Position numbers and translations under genes: made by a program. Of a stretch of 64,000 nt of DNA, positions 10,357-17,916 are shown piece by piece. The notes below the pieces were generated by a model. The model had not been told where the DNA came from. It saw nothing but the letters and a program-made list of their open reading frames with translations, and searched no databases. This stretch comes from Candidatus Zhuqueibacterota bacterium (GTDB lineage: Bacteria > Zhuqueibacterota > Zhuqueibacteria > Oceanimicrobiales > Oceanimicrobiaceae): the NCBI GenBank assembly GCA_029262055.1, contig JAJDAD010000071.1, positions 1 to 64,000 on the forward strand, in the 5' to 3' direction. Numbering within the stretch: the first letter of the stretch is position 1; the number at the start of each line of letters is the position of its first letter.

Positions 10357-11517
10357 ATGCTTGTATCCCGTGTAGATGTTAAGGCATTCAGGTCGATTTT
10401 TGAGCTCAATCTGCCGGTCGATCCAAAGGTGACCGTTATGATTGGCGCAAATGAGAGCGGTAAGACCAACACTCTCAAGGCCATGGACGCTTTCCGCCTG
10501 GCTACCAACTTCACTAATGCCCTAACCTGTCAGTACTCCGACTACTACTACCAGGGTAAGTGCCCGGAAGTCTCTTTCGAGTTTACCAATCTTTCGCGCG
10601 AGAATCGCAGGTATTTGATGCCGGTCTCGGAGGTGTTCAAAGACGTTGACAAGTTCACGGTAAAACGAGATGGCCTGGAATTGGCGCATTACCATCTTTA
10701 CGTCAATAACGAGGAAATCCCCGTTACGAACATGAAGCGGCTGCTCGAGTACCTGCCGAAGATCCTCTATTTCGATAACATCACTTTGCTGAAAAGCCGT
10801 GTGGATCTCAATACACTTCTAAACGGCGACAAGAATTACACGACGGAGAAAAATCTACTCAAAATCGGCGGCATCCAGAATAATTTTGAGTTGATTTTTG
10901 AAGACTCTACCAGGGGCCGCCGGGCCAGCGAAGAGGCCAGCAGGCTGATAACGCAACAGATACGGCGTGTTTGGTCGCAGGAACCAACCATCGAGATCAA
11001 GCTGAATGTGAACGGGAAAGTTCTTTACATCGACATCTCCGACGGCACGACAGTGTACGACACGCCGGAATCCCGAAGCCTGGGTTTTCGCTGGTATCTC
11101 TCGTTCTACATCAACTTTATCGCCCAAACCTTTGAGGCAAAAGCGAACGAGTACTTTTTTCTGCTGGATGAACCAGGCATTCATTTACATCCTGCCGGCC
11201 AGAAAGACCTCACCAAAGTGATGGAGGATCTGTCGATCAAAAATCAGTTGATCTATACGACTCATTCACCCTTCATGATAAATCGTGACTACCCGCAACG
11301 TGTCCGCCTGGTTAGCAAAGGACGGGATGGGACCAAAGTAGATGCCCGCGCCTATCGTGACAATTGGCGGCCCTTACGACGTTCAATTGGACTCGTGATA
11401 GGCGATTTGTTTTTCTTCAATGATAGCAGTCTAATCTTTGAAGTTCCTTCGCGCAAAGTGCCGTTTGCCCGCCGCTTTCAATTCTTCAAGCCCGGCTCTG
11501 ACAAGAACAATACCTGA
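10357..11517 (+). CDS. OLD-family-like AAA ATPase lacking a TOPRIM domain
   Basis: The N-terminus has an SMC/RecF-type ATPase: a Walker A variant GANESGKT, and a C-terminal signature/Walker B region (LLDEPGIHLHPAGQKDL) with the switch histidine region YTTHSPFMI. This matches OLD-family nucleases, in which the ATPase is followed by a TOPRIM nuclease domain that normally opens with a V-E-G-P type motif. Here the protein ends about 30 residues after GLVIGDLFFFN, with SLIFEVPSRKVPF where the TOPRIM start would be, so the nuclease half is missing. It is 386 aa from ATG 10357. Its stop lies two bases before the next gene. It may be a degraded gene or a stand-alone ATPase. Confidence 0.72.
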   Translation: MLVSRVDVKAFRSIFELNLPVDPKVTVMIGANESGKTNTLKAMDAFRLATNFTNALTCQYSDYYYQGKCPEVSFEFTNLSRENRRYLMPVSEVFKDVDKFTVKRDGLELAHYHLYVNNEEIPVTNMKRLLEYLPKILYFDNITLLKSRVDLNTLLNGDKNYTTEKNLLKIGGIQNNFELIFEDSTRGRRASEEASRLITQQIRRVWSQEPTIEIKLNVNGKVLYIDISDGTTVYDTPESRSLGFRWYLSFYINFIAQTFEAKANEYFFLLDEPGIHLHPAGQKDLTKVMEDLSIKNQLIYTTHSPFMINRDYPQRVRLVSKGRDGTKVDARAYRDNWRPLRRSIGLVIGDLFFFNDSSLIFEVPSRKVPFARRFQFFKPGSDKNNT

Positions 11518-11519
11518 GA

Positions 11520-12470
11520 ATGAAATCCAATTACCTGTCTATTTGTGACGTTCCCGGCATTCTCGTTGGGCACGTGCATGATGATGTAGGTAAAACCGGC
11601 TGTACGGTCATTATTCCTGAAAAAGGTGCGGTGGCCGGGGTGGACATCCGTGGCTCGGCTCCGGGTACGCGCGAAATAGAAACCATAAGAATGGGCCGGC
11701 TGATACCAAAGGTCGATGCCGTTCTTTTGACCGGCGGCAGCGCATTTGGCCTCGATGCCGCCGGCGGTGTCCAGCAATTTCTTGAAGAGAAGAAAGTCGG
11801 GTTTGATGTTGGTGTCACCACTGTGCCAATTGTACCCACCGCGGTTATTTTCGATCTTCATGAGGGCGACCATACGGTTCGACCCGACAAGGCGATGGGC
11901 TACGCGGCAGCTCAGAATGCGAGCCGCCAGTACCCCGGCGAGGGACGGATCGGCGTCGGCCGCGGCGCCACGGTCGGCAAGCTGCTCGGTCCTGCGAATG
12001 CTATGAAAGGTGGCATGGCCACGCTTTCAACAGTCGTTAGGAAAAGCGTTGTCGGAGTGCTGGTAGTGGTCAACGCCGTCGGCGATATCGTTGAAGGCGA
12101 CGGGGGCAAGATCCTCGCCGGTGCAGTCGATCCAGACTCGGGTAGATTGCTTGATTCGGAAAAATATCTGCTTAGCCATTCCGTCGGGGAGTTTCCCGCC
12201 AGAGCCAACACAACGCTGGCAGTCGTCGCCACCGACGCGCGGCTTAACAAAGAGGAGGCCACGCAATTGGCGCGCATGGCACAATGTGGCTTTGCGCGCG
12301 CAATCCGCCCGGCACATACGCCTTTCGACGGAGACCTCTGCCTGGTCCTTTCACTCGGTCAAAGCGATGGCGACGTCACAGCATTAGGTTCGGCCGCCAC
12401 CAATCTTATCGCCGAATCTATCCGCAGAGCTGCCCGGGCGGGGAACCACGACGACCAGGCAGCTTCTTAG
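11520..12470 (+). CDS. P1/S58 family peptidase (DmpA-like)
   Basis: Member of the self-processing DmpA/ornithine-acetyltransferase fold. Typical motifs are VDIRGSAPGTRE, LTGGSAFGLDAAGGV and a conserved NTTLAVVATDA. By family analogy the chain cleaves itself before Thr231 (N230/T231), exposing a catalytic N-terminal residue. Family members include aminopeptidases acting on D-amino-acid or beta-peptide substrates; the substrate here is unknown. No signal peptide is evident. It is packed between the OLD-like ATPase and the carbonic-anhydrase-like gene, probably in one operon. Confidence 0.85.
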   Translation: MKSNYLSICDVPGILVGHVHDDVGKTGCTVIIPEKGAVAGVDIRGSAPGTREIETIRMGRLIPKVDAVLLTGGSAFGLDAAGGVQQFLEEKKVGFDVGVTTVPIVPTAVIFDLHEGDHTVRPDKAMGYAAAQNASRQYPGEGRIGVGRGATVGKLLGPANAMKGGMATLSTVVRKSVVGVLVVVNAVGDIVEGDGGKILAGAVDPDSGRLLDSEKYLLSHSVGEFPARANTTLAVVATDARLNKEEATQLARMAQCGFARAIRPAHTPFDGDLCLVLSLGQSDGDVTALGSAATNLIAESIRRAARAGNHDDQAAS

Positions 12471-12481
12471 GAGAGCACGCC

Positions 12482-13006
12482 GTGATTTATCGCTACAATG
12501 ACATTGAACCAGTGATTCCTGCATCTGTTTTTGTCGCACCCAATGCTACAGTGATTGGTGATGTTGAAATCGGCGAGGACTCCGGGATCTGGTTTGGTGC
12601 GGTCGTCAGGGGAGACGTGAATCCGATTCGCATCGGGGCCAGAACCAATGTGCAGGACGGGTGCATCCTGCATGTCACTTATCGCAAGTGGTCACTGACG
12701 CTGGGGGACGACGTTACTGTAGGGCATGGCGCAATCCTGCACGGCTGCACCGTGGAAGATTCCTGCTTGATCGGTATGGGAGCAAAGGTCCTGGACGGGG
12801 CACGGGTTGGTCAGTTCAGTTTGGTCGCAGCCGGCTCTCTGGTCAGAGAAGGGTACCGGGTTCCGAAATACTCTCTCGTTGCCGGCGTACCGGCTATTGT
12901 CAAACGGACGCTCACCCAGGATGAAATTCAGCAGTGGCAAGCTTCTGCGGCACGGTACGTGAGCTACAAGGATGAGTATCTGAGCGGCGTCGCTAAACCG
13001 GTCTAA
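12482..13006 (+). CDS. Gamma-carbonic anhydrase-like hexapeptide-repeat protein
   Basis: A left-handed beta-helix protein of 174 aa with repeated hexapeptides (VIGDVEIGEDSGIWFGAVVRGD, NVQDGCILHV). The three metal-binding histidines expected in gamma-class carbonic anhydrases are plausible at ILHVT, VGHGAILHG. The start is GTG 12482 with AGGAGAG at 12469-12475; the reading frame is open far upstream but that part overlaps the S58 peptidase. Related YrdA/PaaY/CaiE proteins are annotated as acyltransferases or carbonic anhydrases, so the activity is not certain. Its 3' end overlaps the convergent antiporter by four bases. Confidence 0.85.
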   Translation: MIYRYNDIEPVIPASVFVAPNATVIGDVEIGEDSGIWFGAVVRGDVNPIRIGARTNVQDGCILHVTYRKWSLTLGDDVTVGHGAILHGCTVEDSCLIGMGAKVLDGARVGQFSLVAAGSLVREGYRVPKYSLVAGVPAIVKRTLTQDEIQQWQASAARYVSYKDEYLSGVAKPV

Positions 13007-14976
13007 ACCGTCTTTCGGCCGATTAGAAAAACGGCGCCCACCAGAATGATTGCCCCAACGAACAGAGAGAGGTATCCGTTCATTCCCCAGCCCGCCGGTA
13101 TGTAACCCACAACACTCGCCACAGCTCCGACAACCAGGGCGTACGGCATTTGAGTTCTGACATGATCGACATGGTCCGCCGCAGACGCCATGGAAGACAG
13201 GATGGTGGTGTCAGAAATGGGGGAGCAGTGATCGCCCAGGACTGAGCCCGACAGTATTGCTCCAATTGTTGCGATCAGCAGGTGTTGGCTTAAGTCGGCT
13301 GCCATGCCCACTTCCACCGGTAGCTTGTAGGCGATGGGCACCATGATTGGCGTCAGGATGGCCATTGTTGCCCAGGAGGCTCCAGTGGAAAAGCTTATGA
13401 ACGCCGCGATGACAAAAGTAGCAAATGGGATAAAGTGCGGTGATAGAATGCCGCGGGTCAGATCGATGACATAATCCGCGGTGTGTAAGTCTTTGCAAAT
13501 GCTCCCGATTGCCCAGGCTTGTACCAGAATCATAGCAGCCAACATCATCGACTTGTAGCCGGAAACAGTCGCTTCGAGCGCTTGATTGAGCCTGAGAATC
13601 TTTTGGGAGACCGCCATGATGATCGCGCTCAGGAGACCGCTGAAAGAGGCCCACATCAAAACCGCAAATGAGTTTGCCTCGCCATAGATTTGACCTAGGG
13701 TAGCCGCCTCTGCAGCTTCGCCGAGGGCTTCCTTGCCGTTGACATATAATCCGGCCAACGTTACGACGATGACAATCGCGATCGGTACCAATGCGTTTTG
13801 CCAGCGCAGCGGCGTGCCCTCGTCCGCAATCATGTCAAGCGAGGCTGTGTCAGTGAGTGGCTGAGCGCCATCAGCCAGGACTTTGCCTTCATTCACCGAC
13901 CTGACTTCCGCGCGCCGCATCGGCCCGAAGTCCCGCAGGCTCAGGGCCACAAGCAGAACAAATACCATTGCCAGAATACTGTAAGTGGAGTACGGGATTG
14001 ATTGCAGGAAGGCGCCGTATGCGTTTTGCGTCGAGTTCACAGACTTGAACGCTTGATCGATCAGGCCGATTTGAAAACCAATCCAGGTCGAAATCAACGC
14101 CACCGAAGCTACCGGCGCAGCAGTGGAATCAACAATATAGGACAGTTTTTCACGGGAAATCCTGAGGCGGTCGGTCATCGAGCGCATGGTGTTGCCGACA
14201 ATCAGCGTGTTGGCGTAGTCATCAAAGAAGACCAACAAGCCCATGGCCCAGGTTGCGACCTGTCCGCCGCGCCGATTGCTGGCATACTTCGAGAGCTTCT
14301 GAACGATGCCTTGCGTACCGCCGGATTTCGAGATGACACCGACCATACCACCAAGCGTCAAGCTGAAAATCAGCACGGAGGCGTTGTCGACATCCGCCAG
14401 TGATCCGGCAAGGTAAGTGTCAATCGTACGGACAAAGGCCTGGATCGGGTCATAGTCGTAGACAAACAAGGCTCCCAGCCAGATGCCACTGAAGAGAGAC
14501 ACCAGCACCTGACGCGCCAGAAATGCCAGCGCGATGGCAAATAGGGGCGGCAGCAGACTCAGAAACCCTGGAATTATCCGGATATTGGTGGTGGCCCTGA
14601 GGGTGCCACTGGTTACGTCGATCGATCTCTTGCCCAAAGCCGAGAGAACTGCATTGGGTATGGTTGCAGTGCCGTCCTGGAACACGAGCGGCATGGGAGC
14701 GGTGCTGCCCGACTCTTCCTGCAGCATGATTCCGGTAATGCTCAAACTGTCGGAGTAGGATTTGATTTTAACGCCATCAGCATCGAGTGCTTCTATTCTC
14801 ATGTCGAAGCCGACATCCTTTAACGCCAGGCTCGGAACCGTGAGTTGTAGCTTTGCAGCGGCTTTGCTCGCTCCGGGTTGTTCTTCGATTTGTCCCATAA
14901 CAGGACTGGTAGCCAGGACTGAACCCACAAGCAGGTGTAGGAAAGCGAGATGTCTCGCAAGCTTTTGTCGTTTCAT
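13003..14976 (-). CDS. NhaC-family Na+/H+ antiporter with N-terminal extracytoplasmic domain
   Basis: The C-terminal ~510 residues form a 10-12 TM transporter with NhaC-family motifs such as GGMVGVISKSGGTQGIV, FFDDYANTLIVGNTMR and SGSVLGDHCSPISDTTILSS. Ahead of it lie a signal peptide (residues 1-28, ending SPVMGQ) and a ~110-residue soluble domain of Ig-like beta character (LQLTVPSLALKDVGFDMRIEALD). This extension is also seen in some NhaC proteins of marine and FCB bacteria. Likely role: sodium or substrate/H+ exchange at the inner membrane. Total 657 aa. It is transcribed away from the GH2-like gene, with an inverted repeat between them. Confidence 0.87.
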   Translation of the reverse strand: MKRQKLARHLAFLHLLVGSVLATSPVMGQIEEQPGASKAAAKLQLTVPSLALKDVGFDMRIEALDADGVKIKSYSDSLSITGIMLQEESGSTAPMPLVFQDGTATIPNAVLSALGKRSIDVTSGTLRATTNIRIIPGFLSLLPPLFAIALAFLARQVLVSLFSGIWLGALFVYDYDPIQAFVRTIDTYLAGSLADVDNASVLIFSLTLGGMVGVISKSGGTQGIVQKLSKYASNRRGGQVATWAMGLLVFFDDYANTLIVGNTMRSMTDRLRISREKLSYIVDSTAAPVASVALISTWIGFQIGLIDQAFKSVNSTQNAYGAFLQSIPYSTYSILAMVFVLLVALSLRDFGPMRRAEVRSVNEGKVLADGAQPLTDTASLDMIADEGTPLRWQNALVPIAIVIVVTLAGLYVNGKEALGEAAEAATLGQIYGEANSFAVLMWASFSGLLSAIIMAVSQKILRLNQALEATVSGYKSMMLAAMILVQAWAIGSICKDLHTADYVIDLTRGILSPHFIPFATFVIAAFISFSTGASWATMAILTPIMVPIAYKLPVEVGMAADLSQHLLIATIGAILSGSVLGDHCSPISDTTILSSMASAADHVDHVRTQMPYALVVGAVASVVGYIPAGWGMNGYLSLFVGAIILVGAVFLIGRKTV

Positions 14977-14997
14977 AATAGGGTTTCTTTGGAAGAG

Positions 14998-15035
14998 TTA
15001 GGATAGTGGAAATTGATGTTAGGAATCTATCCTAA
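14998..15035. promoter_or_regulatory. Inverted repeat upstream of the antiporter gene (possible operator)
   Basis: TTAGGATAG (14998-15006) and its exact inverted copy CTATCCTAA (15027-15035) flank 20 bp. A second half-site TTAGGA (15019-15024) forms a tighter hairpin with TCCTAA (15030-15035). On the - strand the element overlaps a possible promoter TTTACT-17-TAACAT reading into the antiporter gene. It could be a dimeric regulator site or a structured leader. Confidence 0.5.
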
Positions 15036-15107
15036 AAAAGTAAAGAGAAATTTAGAATGCCGTGTTTGGCTTGATCTTGACCGATTTATTCGTATGTTTG
15101 TTGCCAC

Positions 15108-17747
15108 ATGATGGCAGAATCAAACAAGCGATGCCCAACAATGAGGACAGACATGTTCTTATTCTTTAGGTGCTTAGTTCTTTTGATGGTAGCCGTTTTT
15201 TTCGGCAGCGCCTCTGCTGGAGGAGATGACTGGTATTCCGGCTACGTCTCCCGGCCTGGCCTGGTTGATATCCTGCGGAAACCCGCTGCGAATCGCCGCC
15301 TCATAAACCTGAGCGGCACCTGGCAGGCCGGAAAGATTGATGAGGATTCTTCCCGCGAAATCCAGGTGCCCGGCGTTTATGAATCGGAAGAAGTGCTCGT
15401 CCTGAGCCGTACCTTCTCCCTGGATTCATCCTATTCAGAGCTGAACCTCACGCTGGTCGCGCTCGGAATCAACGACCGCTGCCGTATTTTTCTGAACGGC
15501 GAATACCTGCAAACCCACACTGGTGGACACCTGCCGTTTCAGGTCTATCTGCCTGAGGACAAGCTCAACTTTTTCGGGAAAAATGAGATCGCGGTACAGG
15601 TGGACAACAAGCGTTCGGCACGGCAGACGATTCCGCCACGACACGCACCCGGCCTGCCACGGCTTTATGGAGGAATTGCGCGCGAGATTTTTATCGTCGC
15701 CCGACCTGCACTCTCTGTTTCGATCCTGAAAACCTCCTATAATTATTCCCCGGACTTTGAGTCTTGTAGCCTGAGTGTTAAGACACAGGTGGACTGGCAG
15801 AGTGGGGCGACCGTCCCCGCCGGGTTGCGCCTCGTGATCGACCTTGTCGACTCGAGCGCTTCACAGGTGGTCGCCAAAGGAGTGAGTATCTCAGTGCTGC
15901 CGGAAGGTAACCGGACGAGTGCGCTTTCGACGTTCACGATCCCGCAGTATGTTTCATGGAGGCCCGACCGGCCGGAGCGCTACCAGGCGCGGGCGCGTTT
16001 GCTGCAGGGCAGAACGGTCGTGGACCAGGCCGTAGCGGACGTGGGCTTCGGTGATTTATCCATCTCCGGTTCACAATTCCTAATCAACGGCGAGCCAACC
16101 GTTCTGCACGGCGTCGACGCCTACCTGGGCAATCAGGGTCTTGACCCGGAGCAGATGACGGCCGCCGTTAAAAGAATCAAGGCTCTCGGGGCCGATGTTG
16201 TACGCTTTGTCGGGCCGCCGCCACATCCGCACTTTCTTGACATTTGTGACCGGCTTGGCTTGTTGGTCTTTTTGGAAATCCCACTGTCATTTGTGCCGGA
16301 TCAATATTTGACTGATTCCCAATTTAAGGAAAAGGCAACGGATTATGCGCTCGGAATGGTACAGGCGTACGGCGGCCATCCTTGCGTTGGCGCCTGGGGC
16401 ATCGGTGTGGATGTTGGCTCGCGTCATGACGAGACGCCGGCTTTTATCGATGAGCTGGCCGGCCGTCTGAAAGAGGAAAGCGACGTTCCTGTTTATGCGG
16501 TTCAGCGTTTCCTTGACCCGGAGCAGATCTGCCCCAATGTTGATTTCGTACTGGTGGATTGCTTTGGAGAAAGTCCCGGTGAGATTTCGAAAAAGTCGGC
16601 TTCCTACTTACATTTGAACAAGCCGGTTGTGTTTTCTGTCGGTGGTCTGCTACCGCAGGAAGGACAAGTCTCTGCCCCGATATCCGGAGCGCCTCATCAG
16701 GGCAGCGAGACCAGTGTGAGCAGCCTGGCCCGCGCTGCCGAAGAGCATCAGGCGTATCTGCTGGATCAAATTTTTTCCGCCAAACCTGTAGAAATGTCTG
16801 CCGGCGTTTTCGTCAACTCGCTGCAGGATTGGCCGACGAGCCGCCCGCATGTTCGCTTCGGCCGCAGTCCGGATAACAGGCTGTTCAGGTCCGGCATGCG
16901 TACCCAAGCCGGAAACAAGCGGTTGGCCTTTGACGTCGTGCAAGGTTTTTTTGCCGGGACAAAGGATAGGAGACTTGATCTGGAACCGGCACCGGAGCAG
17001 AACCCGGCGCTGTATCCCCTGATCGGAATCGCGCTGATTTTGATATTCTTGTTTAATTTCCATCGCAACCGCAGACTGCACGGCAACCTCCGCCGAATTT
17101 TCTTTTATTCGCATGGGTTTTATTCCGAGGTCCGCGAGCAACGGAAAATATCAGCCGGACAGACGTTCTTCGTTTGTGGCATGTCGAGTCTGATTTTGGG
17201 CATTATCCTTTCCGGAATCGGGTTCCATTTGCGCACTAGCCTCGTGTTCGACAGTTTCATGAACTTGCTCCTGGGAGCGGACGCTCTAAAGGGCGGTCTG
17301 GCCAGGCTCATCTGGAGTCCTGCGCTGAGTGTGCCTCTGTTCTCCATACTGGTCATGTCTGGTTTTGGTTTGCTCGTAGTGGTCCTGAAGCTTGCCACCG
17401 CCATCCTGGGCCGGCGCCTGAGAGTCGGTCAGCTTTTTACTTTCACTGTCTGGGCCGGCGCTAATTTCCTTTGGCTTTTGCCGGTCGTTCCGATCTTTCA
17501 CAGGATTCTTGCACAAACCGGCTGGGGTGTCTTAGCCATCATTCTGGTTGCCGGTTTCTTGGGCTGGTTCGGCCTGCGACTATTCAACGCGGTAAGAATC
17601 ACCCTGGGACTGTCTTTGCCCCGTACCGGCGTCCTGGTCGCAGTCATGTTAATGCTGACAGTCGGCAGCGCCGCGTTATACTACCACGAGCAGGTGGCCC
17701 TCTTTGATTATCTGCCGCTGTACTGGCACAGTTTTGCAGGCCCGTAG
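15108..17747 (+). CDS. GH2-like protein with C-terminal membrane domain, catalytic residues replaced
   Basis: A signal peptide (about residues 12-38, ending GSASAG) is followed by a GH2-type jelly-roll sugar-binding domain (~45-200), an immunoglobulin-like domain (~205-310), a TIM-barrel region opening at FLINGEPTVLHGVD, and about six C-terminal TM helices from ~635. In GH2 enzymes the acid/base glutamate lies in a W-S-L-G-N-E motif; here it reads WGIGVD (430-435). The nucleophile motif S/T-E-Y-G reads SVGG (510-513). It is therefore probably not an active glycosidase. ATG 15108 is the longest start; ATG 15141 or 15153 would place the signal peptide closer to the N-terminus. The role is unknown; a membrane-anchored glycan sensor is conceivable. 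Confidence 0.72.
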   Translation: MMAESNKRCPTMRTDMFLFFRCLVLLMVAVFFGSASAGGDDWYSGYVSRPGLVDILRKPAANRRLINLSGTWQAGKIDEDSSREIQVPGVYESEEVLVLSRTFSLDSSYSELNLTLVALGINDRCRIFLNGEYLQTHTGGHLPFQVYLPEDKLNFFGKNEIAVQVDNKRSARQTIPPRHAPGLPRLYGGIAREIFIVARPALSVSILKTSYNYSPDFESCSLSVKTQVDWQSGATVPAGLRLVIDLVDSSASQVVAKGVSISVLPEGNRTSALSTFTIPQYVSWRPDRPERYQARARLLQGRTVVDQAVADVGFGDLSISGSQFLINGEPTVLHGVDAYLGNQGLDPEQMTAAVKRIKALGADVVRFVGPPPHPHFLDICDRLGLLVFLEIPLSFVPDQYLTDSQFKEKATDYALGMVQAYGGHPCVGAWGIGVDVGSRHDETPAFIDELAGRLKEESDVPVYAVQRFLDPEQICPNVDFVLVDCFGESPGEISKKSASYLHLNKPVVFSVGGLLPQEGQVSAPISGAPHQGSETSVSSLARAAEEHQAYLLDQIFSAKPVEMSAGVFVNSLQDWPTSRPHVRFGRSPDNRLFRSGMRTQAGNKRLAFDVVQGFFAGTKDRRLDLEPAPEQNPALYPLIGIALILIFLFNFHRNRRLHGNLRRIFFYSHGFYSEVREQRKISAGQTFFVCGMSSLILGIILSGIGFHLRTSLVFDSFMNLLLGADALKGGLARLIWSPALSVPLFSILVMSGFGLLVVVLKLATAILGRRLRVGQLFTFTVWAGANFLWLLPVVPIFHRILAQTGWGVLAIILVAGFLGWFGLRLFNAVRITLGLSLPRTGVLVAVMLMLTVGSAALYYHEQVALFDYLPLYWHSFAGP

Positions 17748-17783
17748 CATTTGGTGGAATTCTCGACTCACCAGAAAAACAAC

Positions 17784-17812
17784 TTGACATTCGTAGAGAA
17801 TTCGGCTATATT
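17784..17812 (+). promoter_or_regulatory. Promoter of smc
   Basis: TTGACA (17784-17789), 17 bp, TATATT (17807-17812): the same boxes and spacing as the prfB promoter. A TA-rich symmetric stretch (about 17848-17869, containing ATATACCGTATATAGTATAT) follows downstream of the predicted start and could be an operator or bend. Confidence 0.75.
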
Positions 17813-17916
17813 CACCCCGGCCCTATATGGTGGCTGTTCCTGATTAGATATACCGTATATAGTATATCCAACCTCAGATTTCCTTTTCATCTCATTCTAA
17901 AAACAGCGAGGACCGC

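Noticed and set aside
12284-12481. N-terminal extension of the carbonic-anhydrase-like protein
   Set aside because: The extension overlaps the S58 peptidase gene in another frame and reads as basic low-quality sequence; GTG 12482 has AGGAGAG and fits the family.
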